Shown here: in pieces, positions 8,194 through 16,206 of the stretch
Numbering within the stretch: the first letter of the stretch is position 1
Layout: the number at the start of each line of letters is the position of its first letter
Source of the DNA: an uncultured Hungatella sp.
GTDB lineage: Bacteria > Bacillota > Clostridia > Lachnospirales > Lachnospiraceae
Direction: 5' to 3'
NCBI GenBank assembly: GCA_949879025.1
Contig: CATLBO010000021.1
Coordinates: forward strand, 1-38,429
DNA length: 38,429 nucleotides
Translations under genes and position numbers: made by a program
Notes under the pieces: model-generated
What the model was told of the DNA's origin: nothing
The model's database searches: none
What the model saw: only the letters and a program-made list of their open reading frames with translations

Positions 8194-8269
8194 CATTCTT
8201 CCTTGTATGATGTTTATAGAAGCAAAAACAACATATTCCTTTCATTTTTCTTGATCTGTGGTTTAATAC

Positions 8270-8445
8270 ATTCAGATACTGTGGACTATTGATTTTTACC
8301 TGTAGCTTGACTACTCAACAGGAGTGTATGGCCGCTACCTTTATCTGAATTGTTTATTAGCTGGATGTTGCCGGAGTATTCGCTCTGAGTACTTATTTCA
8401 ATCAAGTCTACGATGATATTGGTTGGTGGATATCACGGTATCTGA
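8270..8445 (+). ncRNA. Candidate IS110 bridge RNA
   Basis: IS110-group elements express a bridge RNA from the non-coding region before the transposase gene. Here the region folds: ATTCAGATA (8270-8278) is perfectly complementary to TATCTGAAT (8342-8350). That stem encloses a CCTGT/ACAGG hairpin, and further small hairpins follow to about 8430. The same 5' segment (8272-8279) is also complementary to GTATCTGA (8438-8445), giving a second possible pairing. No guide loops or transcript ends can be assigned by eye, so the limits are approximate. Confidence 0.5.
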
Positions 8446-8470
8446 CTTTATGAAAGGGAGGTACTACCTC

Positions 8471-9637
8471 ATGATTTACGTAGGCATTGATATTGCCAAG
8501 CTTAACCATTTCGCCTCTGCCATTTCTTCGGAGGGCGAGATACTCATTGAGCCGTTCAAATTTACGAATGACTATGATGGCTTCTATCTGCTGCTTTCTA
8601 AGCTGGCTCCACTTGACCAGCACAGCATCATCATTGGTCTTGAATCAACGGCACACTACGGTGACAACCTTGTTCGTTTCCTTATCTGCAAGGATTTTAA
8701 TGTGTGTGTTCTCAATCCCTTGTCGACTTCGTCCATGCGTAAGAATAACGTGCGTAAAACGAAGACCGACAAAGTCGACACCTTTGTTATTGCTAAAACC
8801 CTTATGATGCAGGATCCTTTAAGGTTCATTACCTTAAAGGATCTGGATTACATCGAACTTAAAGAACTCGGCAGGTTCCGTCAGAAGACCGTGAAGCAGC
8901 GTACCCGTTTAAAAATACAGCTGACTTCTTACGTCGATCAGGTCTTCCCGGAACTCCAGTACTTTTTCAAGTCTGGTCTGCATCAGCATTCCGTCTATGC
9001 CCTCCTCAAGGAGGCCCCGACACCGAATGCCATTGCTTCCATGCATATGACTCATCTTGCCCATCTTCTCCAAGAGGCTTCCCATGGTCATTTTGGTAAA
9101 GACAAGGCCAGAGAATTAAGAGTTCTCGCACAGAAGTCTGTCGGTATCAATGACAGTTCTTTATCTATTCAAATAACTCAGACCATTGAACAGATTGAGT
9201 TATTGGATAGCCAGTTGTTCCATACGGAGCTTGAAATGGCAAATATCGTTATCTGCCTGCACTCCGTAATTATGTCCATTCCAGGCATTGGCTCTACCAA
9301 TGGTGGAATGATACTTGGTGAAATCGGTGACATTCACCGCTTTTCCTCACCAGGCAAGCTGCTTGCTTTTGCAGGATTGGATCCGTCTGTTTACCAGTCC
9401 GGAAACTTCCAGGCCAAGAAGACCCGTATGTCCAAGCGTGGCTCACGTGTACTGCGTTACGCCCTTCTGAACGCAGCCCATAACGTTGTTAAAAACAATG
9501 CGACTTTCAAAGCTTACTATGATGCTAAGAGAGCCGAGGGCCGTTCACACTATAATGCCCTTGGGCATTGTACCGGCAAGCTCGTCAGAGTCATCTTTAA
9601 GATGCTTACTGACAATGTTGAATTTAACCTCGAATAA
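8471..9637 (+). CDS. IS110-family transposase (DEDD recombinase)
   Basis: This is a 388-residue RNA-guided-type recombinase. The N-terminal RuvC-like DEDD domain has D7 in YVGIDIAK, E58 in GLESTAHYG and the pair D100/D103 in KTDKVD. The C-terminal Tnp20 domain has the helix-hairpin motif SIPGIG, then [10 protein letters not shown] and QSGNF with the probable catalytic serine near 310, followed by [16 protein letters not shown]. The ATG at 8471 is chosen because GGGAGGT lies 8 bases upstream; an earlier in-frame start at 8423 has no such site. Length and all catalytic residues are intact, so the element may be active. Confidence 0.95.
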   Translation: MIYVGIDIAKLNHFASAISSEGEILIEPFKFTNDYDGFYLLLSKLAPLDQHSIIIGLESTAHYGDNLVRFLICKDFNVCVLNPLSTSSMRKNNVRKTKTDKVDTFVIAKTLMMQDPLRFITLKDLDYIELKELGRFRQKTVKQRTRLKIQLTSYVDQVFPELQYFFKSGLHQHSVYALLKEAPTPNAIASMHMTHLAHLLQEASHGHFGKDKARELRVLAQKSVGINDSSLSIQITQTIEQIELLDSQLFHTELEMANIVICLHSVIMSIPGIGSTNGGMILGEIGDIHRFSSPGKLLAFAGLDPSVYQSGNFQAKKTRMSKRGSRVLRYALLNAAHNVVKNNATFKAYYDAKRAEGRSHYNALGHCTGKLVRVIFKMLTDNVEFNLE

Positions 9638-9740
9638 GAGGTCTGTATACCAATATCAATAGACTTGAAAAAATGCGCCTACCCGGGAGCTTTATTAAAG
9701 TTACCCTTTTTTGCCATCGATAAGAAAAATAAATTTTTGC

Positions 9741-10835
9741 CTAATTTATACTTGACTTTTCATAGCTGGTCTCCTTTACCAGCTTGGGCAGCAGATCCAG
9801 CTCTGCCTCTTTCACTCCCAGAATCCTGCTGAAAAACAGCTGAAAAAAGCCCAGGGGATTCGTATGAATAAGCACTTTGCTGTTAGCCCTCTTTCCATAG
9901 AAATTTACTCCTGTCAGGCTGCCGGCTGTTCCCTTTGGAAAACACAAAGCATCTTTATTATGTTCTCTCAAAAGACCGTTTTCATACTCTTCGGGCGTAA
10001 AATCCACCACCGTCTGCCCCCTGCTGATTCCCTCTGTCTCCACCTGGGTATAAGCCTCAAACCCTTTGCAGAGACTTCTGTCTGCAAAATACGCCACTGC
10101 CAACGGGTCATTGATCACACACCCTAAAAGATGCTCCTGCTGCCAGTGAAAATCAAAATAAAATTTTGTAATTCGCTGTACAAACTCCCCGGCAGCAGGC
10201 TTTAAACGCTTCATATATTCCAGCATATCCGGGGTCAGCACGATGTTCCTGGTCACATCCAGCCCGACCATATAGATTTTCTTTCCAAACTTTTCTGCCG
10301 CCTCGTAAACCATTGATGCCCCATCCGGGTCCGCCCAGTAATTGTACTCAGCTACCGGCGAACAATTTCCCCTGCTTCCAAAACTTCCGCCCATAGACAC
10401 AATTTCCTCAATCCGTTCGAAAGCTTCCGGGCTCTTTTGAAGCAGTCTGGCCAGATTAGTCAGCGGACCAAGTGCAATGACAGAACATGGTTCTTTTAAG
10501 AGAGCATGTTCCAAAAATTCCACTGCCCCTAAGTCCTGCTCATATCCTTCCACATTCGGCAGGAAGCTTTCCCCCAGGCCGTCACTTCCATGGGTATCCA
10601 GAGCATCTGCATACTCCCGTTTTACAGGCTTTTCTTCCCCGGCAAACACCGGAATATCCAGCCGGTTCATATAACGCAGGATTTTCTTAACATTGGCTGT
10701 CCCCATAGAAACAGGGCAGTTGCCGCACACTACAGTAATTCCAGCCACGGAAATCTCTTCCATAGAAACAGCCAGCATAATCGCCAGACTGTCGTCAATG
10801 CCCGGATCACAGTCAATTATTACCTTCCGCTTCAT
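9741..10835 (-). CDS. queK: Nucleoside hydrolase, probable queuosine hydrolase QueK
   Basis: This is a 364-residue member of the inosine-uridine nucleoside hydrolase fold. The calcium/ribose site D8-x-D10-P-G-x-D14-D15 is seen in IIDCDPGIDD, and the later Asp of INDPLAVAYF is present. General family members cleave purine or pyrimidine ribosides; QueK of C. difficile instead releases queuine from queuosine. The preQ1-I riboswitch in its leader and the neighbouring qrtT and queL genes favour the QueK role. The ATG at 10835 follows GGAGTG; a longer frame to 11036 would run through the riboswitch and is rejected. The C-terminus (about 20 residues, ending in SYEKSSIN) abuts the IS110-family element and could have been changed by it. 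Confidence 0.85.
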   Translation of the reverse strand: MKRKVIIDCDPGIDDSLAIMLAVSMEEISVAGITVVCGNCPVSMGTANVKKILRYMNRLDIPVFAGEEKPVKREYADALDTHGSDGLGESFLPNVEGYEQDLGAVEFLEHALLKEPCSVIALGPLTNLARLLQKSPEAFERIEEIVSMGGSFGSRGNCSPVAEYNYWADPDGASMVYEAAEKFGKKIYMVGLDVTRNIVLTPDMLEYMKRLKPAAGEFVQRITKFYFDFHWQQEHLLGCVINDPLAVAYFADRSLCKGFEAYTQVETEGISRGQTVVDFTPEEYENGLLREHNKDALCFPKGTAGSLTGVNFYGKRANSKVLIHTNPLGFFQLFFSRILGVKEAELDLLPKLVKETSYEKSSIN

Positions 10836-10904
10836 TTTTTTCGCCACTCCTTTCCAAGGCACAAATCTGCCAGTCCCAAAGCTCAAACCTTTTCCCTGAG
10901 TTAA

Positions 10905-10963
10905 AAATAGAAAAATGCTGCTTCTGCATTCTCTTAAAAACCTCCAGAACAGCAAAAGCAGCA
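10905..10963 (-). terminator. Intrinsic terminator of the preQ1 riboswitch
   Basis: On the minus strand TGCTGCTTTTGC (10963-10952) pairs with GCAGAAGCAGCA (10927-10916) over 12 positions with one G-T pair, followed by a TTTTTCTATTTTT run. It lies between the aptamer and queK. The 24-base loop carries GGAGGTT (10945-10939), exactly complementary to AACCTCC of the aptamer (11019-11013), so the two may compete or interact. Confidence 0.8.
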
Positions 10964-10995
10964 CCCTGTTAAAAACAGTGTGTTCTTTTCTTCCG

Positions 10996-11029
10996 CCTAG
11001 TTTTTTATACTGGGAGGTTCTCGAACCAG
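10996..11029 (-). promoter_or_regulatory. preQ1-I riboswitch aptamer upstream of queK
   Basis: The 34-base minus-strand segment starts CTGGTTCGAGAACC and ends AAAAAACTAGG. It has the same length and plan as the preQ1-I aptamer known from Thermoanaerobacter. There is a short P1 stem (ACTGG with CCAGT, starting one base outside), a loop holding AACCTCC, the A-rich tail, and a 3' AGG that pairs with CCT in the loop to form the pseudoknot. The ligand is the queuosine precursor preQ1. Followed by an intrinsic terminator, it is expected to lower queK expression when preQ1 is abundant. Confidence 0.9.
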
Positions 11030-11136
11030 TCGGCATAATTGCCTGTTTATGCGCACTAAAGCACTTTCCTATTCTATTTTTTCACCAAGCCCACATTTCC
11101 TGACCTGCACCTAAACAGTGCAGCCGCTTATGAGCT

Positions 11137-11254
11137 TTTGTCTTGAGCCGCAGGTTCCTGACCTGCGTGCGCATCAGCGCACTTCCCTGTTATACTTTGT
11201 CTTGAACCGTAGGTTCCTGACCTGCGTGCGCATCAGCGCACTTCCCTGTTATAC
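11137..11254. repeat. Two tandem 59-bp units, each with two hairpins
   Basis: Units 11137-11195 and 11196-11254 differ at only a few bases. Each contains two inverted repeats: GTGCGC-ATCA-GCGCAC, and one of the form GCAGGT-TCCTG-ACCTGC. Diverged relatives seem to continue toward the riboswitch: TGCAC/GTGCA near 11106-11122, and a TGCGCACTAAAGCAC stretch near 11049-11063. The array lies between the promoter at 11248-11276 and the aptamer, so it would be transcribed in the queK leader. Dispersed intergenic hairpin repeats of this kind are common in Clostridia genomes, but I cannot name the family. Confidence 0.75.
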
Positions 11255-11276
11255 CATATTTTTACTGTAATCACAA
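11248..11276 (-). promoter_or_regulatory. Promoter of the preQ1 riboswitch-queK transcript
   Basis: On the minus strand TTGTGA (11276-11271) and TATAAC (11253-11248) are 17 bases apart. Transcription would start near 11241, giving a leader of about 400 bases with the hairpin repeats, aptamer and terminator. The -10 box is part of the second repeat unit. Confidence 0.6.
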
Positions 11277-11389
11277 GAACCTTTCCTTTTAAACTTTCAA
11301 TAAACAGCTTTGGCAATCAGCGCAGGAGCACACTGATACTCCCTGTCTCTTCATTTATGTCATATTTTTTCCTTCCAATATCCGTTTGC

Positions 11390-11473
11390 CTAAGACTGCC
11401 CGAAATAGTCTCCTCGTACCGTTCTCACCTTTTCCTTCCTCTGAACAGCTGTTTTTGTTTTTTTCATCCCCAT
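11390..11473 (-). CDS. Possible 27-residue basic peptide
   Basis: A minus-strand frame starts MGMKKTKTAVQRKEKVRT and ends at TAG 11392-11390, with GAGGAAAC just before the ATG. Eight of 27 residues are Lys or Arg. It lies in the otherwise featureless 11277-11537 interval upstream of the queK promoter, where I see no other gene or RNA. Short frames with a fair ribosome site arise by chance, so this may be nothing or a leftover of a decayed gene. Confidence 0.22.
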   Translation of the reverse strand: MGMKKTKTAVQRKEKVRTVRGDYFGQS

Positions 11474-11537
11474 GTTTCCTCACCCCAAAGGAATATTCTC
11501 ATATCTTAAAAATATATTTTTATATCAGGAGTACTAT

Positions 11538-12959
11538 ATGTTAGAAACCGCAGCCGTTTTAAGCCCACTTCACTATCTGTATCTAGTTGGCGTTCTGGTT
11601 ATCCTTACTGTCATGGTTCTCAGGAAAGATACCCCGGCAGTCTGTATCGGATTTCTCTTTCTTTTAGGCATTTTGGGAATGGGAAGCCTTATTGGAGGCA
11701 TTCAGACCGTTTTCAATGCCATGCTCTATGCCGCAAAAGAATTTATGGAGGTAATTGCCACCATTGCCCTTGTAACTGCTCTCTCTAAATGTTTAAGCGA
11801 TCTTGGAAGTGACTATCTGCTTATGCGGCCCATGTCCCGCATCATGAAAACACCTTCTGTCACCTGGTGGATTCTTGGTCTTACCATGCTGCTTTTCTCC
11901 CTGTTTTTATGGCCTTCTCCATCTGTAGCTCTGGTAGGGGCCATTATGCTGCCTTTTGCTGTCCGAGGCGGCTTAAAGCCTTTGGCCGCAGCAATGGCAA
12001 TGAATCTTTTTGGCCATGGAATCGCACTTAGCTATGATGTGGTGATTCAGGGAGCTCCGGCTATTTCCGCCGCAGCGGCAGGCATTACCACCAGCCAGGT
12101 TTTGGTTCAGGGGCGGCCTGTATTTCTTGTTATGGGAGCAGCCACTGTCATTGCCGCATTCTTTCTCAACAGAAAAAGTCTGGCTGCCCCGCAGGCAGAA
12201 ACAGCATCCTCTGCTGGCAAGCCGTCAGAATACGATGCCCCGAAATCGGAATCTGATGAAAATCCGGCCAATGCGTCTCCAGCATATTCCCAATCGGCCC
12301 TGATCCTGGCCATTGCCACTCCTGCCGCCTTCCTGGCAGACATCGGCGCCATGCTTGTATTTGACCTTCGGGGCGGCGATGCCACCAGCATTGTATCCGG
12401 AACAGCAGTTCTTCTCATGTGTCTGGGAGCAGTCCTGTCTTCTCCAAGCCAGTCTTTGGAAAAAATCACCGGCTACCTTACTGATGGATTTCTCTTTGCC
12501 ATTAAGATCTTTGCCCCGGTTATTGCCATCGGCGCATTTTTCTTTCTGGGAGGAGAAGGCATCACCGCCATTATGGGAGATGTTCCCACCAACGGCATTA
12601 TGAATGACTGGGCCGTATGGCTGGCCTCCCATGCCCCTCTGAACAAATATATGATTGCCGCCATCCAGATGATTGTCGGCGCACTGACAGGCCTGGACGG
12701 ATCAGGCTTCTCCGGCCTGCCTCTTACAGGCTCCCTTGCCCAGACCCTGGGTACGGCCGTTGGAGCTTCCGTTCCCGTCCTGGCAGCCCTGGGACAGATC
12801 ACAGCCATTTTCGTAGGCGGCGGCACCATTGTTCCCTGGGGACTGATTCCCGTAGCAGCCATCTGCAATGTAAGCCCGCTGGAACTGGCCCGCAAAAATT
12901 TCCTTCCTGTATTCATAGGCTTCCTATGCGCTTTTGCCGCAGCCTGTTTCCTGCTTTAA
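11538..12959 (+). CDS. Multi-spanning membrane transporter, substrate unknown
   Basis: This is a 473-residue integral membrane protein with about 10-12 hydrophobic segments, split by a hydrophilic loop at about 215-260 rich in Ala, Ser and Glu. Glycine-rich re-entrant-like stretches (MNLFGHGIALSYD and GALTGLDGSGFSGLP) occur in both halves, as in ion-transporter superfamily carriers for organic acids. I do not recognise the exact family and cannot give a substrate. The ATG at 11538 follows CAGGAG; an earlier frame start at 11472 lacks a site. asnB begins only 20 bases downstream on the same strand, so an operon is likely and a link to amino-acid or dicarboxylate transport is possible but unproven. 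Confidence 0.75.
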   Translation: MLETAAVLSPLHYLYLVGVLVILTVMVLRKDTPAVCIGFLFLLGILGMGSLIGGIQTVFNAMLYAAKEFMEVIATIALVTALSKCLSDLGSDYLLMRPMSRIMKTPSVTWWILGLTMLLFSLFLWPSPSVALVGAIMLPFAVRGGLKPLAAAMAMNLFGHGIALSYDVVIQGAPAISAAAAGITTSQVLVQGRPVFLVMGAATVIAAFFLNRKSLAAPQAETASSAGKPSEYDAPKSESDENPANASPAYSQSALILAIATPAAFLADIGAMLVFDLRGGDATSIVSGTAVLLMCLGAVLSSPSQSLEKITGYLTDGFLFAIKIFAPVIAIGAFFFLGGEGITAIMGDVPTNGIMNDWAVWLASHAPLNKYMIAAIQMIVGALTGLDGSGFSGLPLTGSLAQTLGTAVGASVPVLAALGQITAIFVGGGTIVPWGLIPVAAICNVSPLELARKNFLPVFIGFLCAFAAACFLL

Positions 12960-12979
12960 ATAATGAAAGGAGTCTTTCT

Positions 12980-14830
12980 ATGTGCGGAATTTCCGGTTTT
13001 TTCCATGCTAAACAAGATTTTACAAAGGATCGTGAGCAGTATCAGGAAATCCTGAACACCATGAATCTGGCTTTACGGCGGCGGGGCCCTGACGACAGCG
13101 GAACCTTCCTTAGCCCCCATTTCGGCCTTGCCCATGTACGTCTTTCCATTGTGGATCTGGTTACCGGGCACCAGCCTATGTTTAAAACCTGCCAAGGCCA
13201 GACCTGGGGCATTGTCTACAACGGAGAACTGTACAATACCGATGAACTGCGTCAGGAACTGAAAAGTCTTGGCTGCTCCTTTGAAACCACAAGCGATACC
13301 GAAGTGATTCTTGCCTCTTATATAGAATACGGCCCTGAATTTGTCAAGAAGCTTAATGGCATCTTTGCCATAGCCATTATGGACCCCATTTACAATCGTC
13401 TTGTTCTTTACAGGGACAGAGCCGGGGTAAAGCCTCTGTTCTATTCCGTACCTGGGGAAACCATAGTCTTTTCCTCCGAGATCAAAGGTCTTTTCTGCTT
13501 TCCCGGCATAAAGCCGGCAGTAGATTTGGACGGCCTTAACCAGATCTTTAGCATAGGCCCTGCAAGAACCAGCGGAAACGGCGTATTTAAAGATATACAT
13601 GAAGTCCTGCCTGGCCACTACGTTCTATGTACGGCAGATTCCATCTGCCAGAGATGCTACTGGAAGCTGGAAAGCCGTCCCCATGAAGACAGTTACGAAG
13701 AAACCGTGGAAAAAACCGCCTGGCTGGTGGAAGACTCTGTCATGCGGCAGATGGTATCTGATGTGCCTGTGTGCACCTTCCTGTCAGGCGGCGTAGACTC
13801 CAGCCTGGTTTCTTCCATCTGTGCCCGGAAGCTGAAACAGAAAAACAGGCAGCTGTCCACCTTTTCCTTTGATTTTGCTGGAAACAAGGAGAATTTTAAA
13901 GCAAGCGCTTTCCAGCCTTCTCAGGATCGCCCTTATGTAGAACAGATGGTATCCTATCTGGATTCCGACCACCATTTTCTGGAATGCACCTCTGACCGCC
14001 AGGCAGAGCTTTTAAAGGATTCTGTACTGGCTCACGACCTTCCGGCTATGGCAGATGTGGACTCTTCCATGCTGTACTTCTGTTCTCAGGTAAGCCCTTT
14101 GTGCAAAGTGGCCCTGACCGGGGAATGCGCCGACGAAATCTTCGGCGGGTATCCATGGTTTCACAAGGAGGAATGCTTTAAAGCCCATACATTTCCCTGG
14201 ACTATGGACTTAAAAGCCAGACAGGTGCTGCTGAAAGACGAATTCTTACATGAACTTCACATGGAAGAATATGTACGCCGAACCTATGAAGCCTCCCTTG
14301 CCCAGACTCCCCGGCTTCCAGGCGAGCCTTCTGCTGAAGCCAGACGGAGGGACATCTCCTGGCTGAATTTAAAATGGTTCATGCAGACCCTGTTAAACCG
14401 TATGGACCGCACCAGCATGTACAGCGGCCTGGAGGCCCGGGTTCCCTTTGCGGATCACAGGATCATAGAATATATGTGGAATGTTCCGTGGGAAATGAAA
14501 GCCAAAGACAATATTGTAAAAAATCTTTTAAGGCAGGCAGGACGGGGCAAACTGCCTGATGAGGTTCTGTTCAGAAGAAAATCTCCCTATCCTAAAACCT
14601 ATGATAAAGAGTATGAAAAACGGTTGGCTGGGAAAGTGCGGCAAATTCTGGAAGATCCCTCCTCTCCAGTGCTGCAGTTTTTAGACAGGGAGAAGACACT
14701 CCTGTTTTTGGCCAGCCCTTCAGACTATGGAAAGCCCTGGTATGGTCAGCTGATGGCCGCCCCCCAGATGATGGCATATGTGATTCAGGCAGATTTCTGG
14801 ATGCGGCAGTATCAGGTGGAAATCGTCTGA
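12980..14830 (+). CDS. asnB: Asparagine synthetase (glutamine-hydrolysing)
   Basis: This enzyme makes asparagine from aspartate, ATP and glutamine. The 616-residue length is normal for AsnB. The mature N-terminal nucleophile Cys2 follows the start Met (MCGISGFF), as in class II amidotransferases, with RRRGPDD and GIVYNGELYN in the glutaminase domain (1-200). The synthetase domain has the pyrophosphate loop SGGVDSS near residue 269, then LTGECADEIFGGYPWF and RMDRTSMYSGLEARVPF. The start at 12980 follows AAAGGAG and fixes Cys2; any longer N-terminal extension would abolish the active site. It lies 20 bases behind the transporter gene. Confidence 0.96.
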   Translation: MCGISGFFHAKQDFTKDREQYQEILNTMNLALRRRGPDDSGTFLSPHFGLAHVRLSIVDLVTGHQPMFKTCQGQTWGIVYNGELYNTDELRQELKSLGCSFETTSDTEVILASYIEYGPEFVKKLNGIFAIAIMDPIYNRLVLYRDRAGVKPLFYSVPGETIVFSSEIKGLFCFPGIKPAVDLDGLNQIFSIGPARTSGNGVFKDIHEVLPGHYVLCTADSICQRCYWKLESRPHEDSYEETVEKTAWLVEDSVMRQMVSDVPVCTFLSGGVDSSLVSSICARKLKQKNRQLSTFSFDFAGNKENFKASAFQPSQDRPYVEQMVSYLDSDHHFLECTSDRQAELLKDSVLAHDLPAMADVDSSMLYFCSQVSPLCKVALTGECADEIFGGYPWFHKEECFKAHTFPWTMDLKARQVLLKDEFLHELHMEEYVRRTYEASLAQTPRLPGEPSAEARRRDISWLNLKWFMQTLLNRMDRTSMYSGLEARVPFADHRIIEYMWNVPWEMKAKDNIVKNLLRQAGRGKLPDEVLFRRKSPYPKTYDKEYEKRLAGKVRQILEDPSSPVLQFLDREKTLLFLASPSDYGKPWYGQLMAAPQMMAYVIQADFWMRQYQVEIV

Positions 14831-14846
14831 AATTCCTCACGATCAA

Positions 14847-14891
14847 AATGGGGGCAGACTCAATGCATTCCGCAAAAAATCTGTCCCCATT
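14847..14891. terminator. Hairpin between convergent asnB and purD
   Basis: AATGGGGGCAGA (14847-14858) pairs over 12 positions with TCTGTCCCCATT (14880-14891), including one G-T pair, around a 21-base loop. It could end both transcripts, but neither side has a full T-run; the minus strand has only TTTTGATC after the stem. Confidence 0.4.
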
Positions 14892-14931
14892 GAAAACCAT
14901 CTGTTTTGCTGGCGCCTAAGCCATTACGGTT

Positions 14932-16206
14932 CTATGCCTCATCAATGGCTTTACCAATATCATTTCTCATATATTTATTCTCAAACTGAATCCATTCCGT
15001 TGCCTTATAAGCGTTTTTCCTGGCCTCCTTCAAATCCTTCCCTACAGCCGTCACTCCTAAAACCCGGCCTCCAGCTGTCACAGTCTGGCCATTTTCATTA
15101 AGCTTGCTGCCTGCATGGAACACATAGTATCCATCCCTGTCCTGAAATGTCTCCAACCCGGATATGGTATATCCCTTCTCATAGTGCTGGGGATACCCTT
15201 TAGATGCCAGCACCACGCATACTGCCGCATTATCCTCAAAATCCAGCTGTATCTGATCCAATTTTCCGTCAATGCAGGCCTCAAACACTTCCACAATGTC
15301 ATTTTTCATCCTTGGAAGCACTACCTGAGTTTCCGGATCGCCGAATCTGGCATTAAATTCCAGTACCTTAGGCCCTTTGTCTGTCAGCATCAGTCCAAAG
15401 AAAATAATCCCTTTAAACTCTCTGCCTTCCGCTCTCATGGCGTCTACTGCAGGCTGGTAAATATTCTTACGGCAGTACTCATCCACCTCTTTGGTATAGA
15501 ATGGGCTGGGAGAAAATGTTCCCATTCCTCCTGTATTCAGCCCTGTATCTCCGTCCCCGGCCCGCTTGTGATCCTGGGCGGAAGTCATAATCTTAATCGT
15601 CTTTCCGTCTACAAATGACAGTACCGATACCTCCCGTCCCGTCATAAATTCCTCCGCCACAATGCGGTCCCCCGCAGAGCCAAACTGCTTATCCAGCATC
15701 AGTGTCTTCACACCTTCCTTAGCCTCTTCTCTGGTTCTGCAGATAAGAACCCCCTTCCCAAGAGCCAGCCCGTCCGCCTTCAGCACAATGGGCATATCTG
15801 CTGTCTCCAGATAGTCCAGGGCAGCCTCCGGCGAGTCAAAGGTTTCATAAGCAGCTGTAGGGATATTGTATTTTTTCATCAGATCCTTGGAAAATGCCTT
15901 GGAACCCTCCAGTACCGCCGCATTTTTTCTGGGGCCGAACACCCGAAGCCCCGCTGCCTCAAAAGCATCCACTGCTCCTGCTGCCAAGGGATCGTCAGGT
16001 CCGATGATTGTCAGGTCAACACCCTTCTCTTTTGCAAAAGCTGTCAATCCGTCAAAATCCATAACGCCGATATTTACGCACTCTGCAATTTCTCCAATCC
16101 CTGCATTGCCCGGCGCACAATAGATCTTCTCCACCTTATTGCTCTGGGCCACTTTCCATGCAATGGCATGCTCTCTTCCGCCGCTGCCTGTAATCAATAC
16201 CTTCAT
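14932..16206 (-). CDS. purD: Phosphoribosylamine-glycine ligase
   Basis: This enzyme joins glycine to phosphoribosylamine with ATP in purine synthesis. It is 424 residues long, as expected. The N-terminal MKVLITGSGGREHAIAWK and the central ATP-grasp domain (about 105-300) with GLALGKGV, AEEFMTGREVS and EFNARFGDPETQV are all present. The ATG at 16206 overlaps the stop of purN (ATGA-type overlap) and GAGGAGGAAA precedes it. It is the last gene of the purE-M-N-D run. Confidence 0.97.
   Translation of the reverse strand: MKVLITGSGGREHAIAWKVAQSNKVEKIYCAPGNAGIGEIAECVNIGVMDFDGLTAFAKEKGVDLTIIGPDDPLAAGAVDAFEAAGLRVFGPRKNAAVLEGSKAFSKDLMKKYNIPTAAYETFDSPEAALDYLETADMPIVLKADGLALGKGVLICRTREEAKEGVKTLMLDKQFGSAGDRIVAEEFMTGREVSVLSFVDGKTIKIMTSAQDHKRAGDGDTGLNTGGMGTFSPSPFYTKEVDEYCRKNIYQPAVDAMRAEGREFKGIIFFGLMLTDKGPKVLEFNARFGDPETQVVLPRMKNDIVEVFEACIDGKLDQIQLDFEDNAAVCVVLASKGYPQHYEKGYTISGLETFQDRDGYYVFHAGSKLNENGQTVTAGGRVLGVTAVGKDLKEARKNAYKATEWIQFENKYMRNDIGKAIDEA

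Larger units (their letters stand above)
8255..9738 (+). mobile_element. IS110-family insertion sequence between queK and qrtT
   Basis: The element consists of one transposase gene with about 200 bases of structured non-coding DNA before it and about 100 bases after it, the layout of IS110-group elements. Exact ends cannot be fixed, because this family has no clear terminal repeats or target duplications; the limits given are those of the flanking gene leaders. A short inverted pair, CTATTGAT (8286-8293) and ATCAATAG (9655-9662), may be subterminal. It is oriented against the host operon. No flanking reading frame is visibly broken, so the insertion appears intergenic. Confidence 0.75.

Noticed and set aside
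7589-8245. 218-residue frame overlapping the ECF S component
   Set aside because: Its composition is unlike a protein (many Cys, His and Gly), while the other frame has clear membrane helices and a ribosome site.
8423-8470. Longer N-terminus of the IS110 transposase
   Set aside because: The 16 extra residues lie in the candidate bridge RNA region and lack a ribosome site; [10 protein letters not shown] at 8471 is the family start.
10836-11036. N-terminal extension of the nucleoside hydrolase
   Set aside because: It would translate through the terminator and preQ1 aptamer, and the good ribosome site and conserved DCDPGIDD start both point to ATG 10835.
11137-11254. Possible CRISPR array
   Set aside because: Only two near-identical 59-bp units lie head to tail with no unique spacers, and each has two internal hairpins; no cas genes are near.
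12617-12979. 121-residue extension before asparagine synthetase
   Set aside because: It is an out-of-frame shadow of the transporter gene and would bury the catalytic Cys2.
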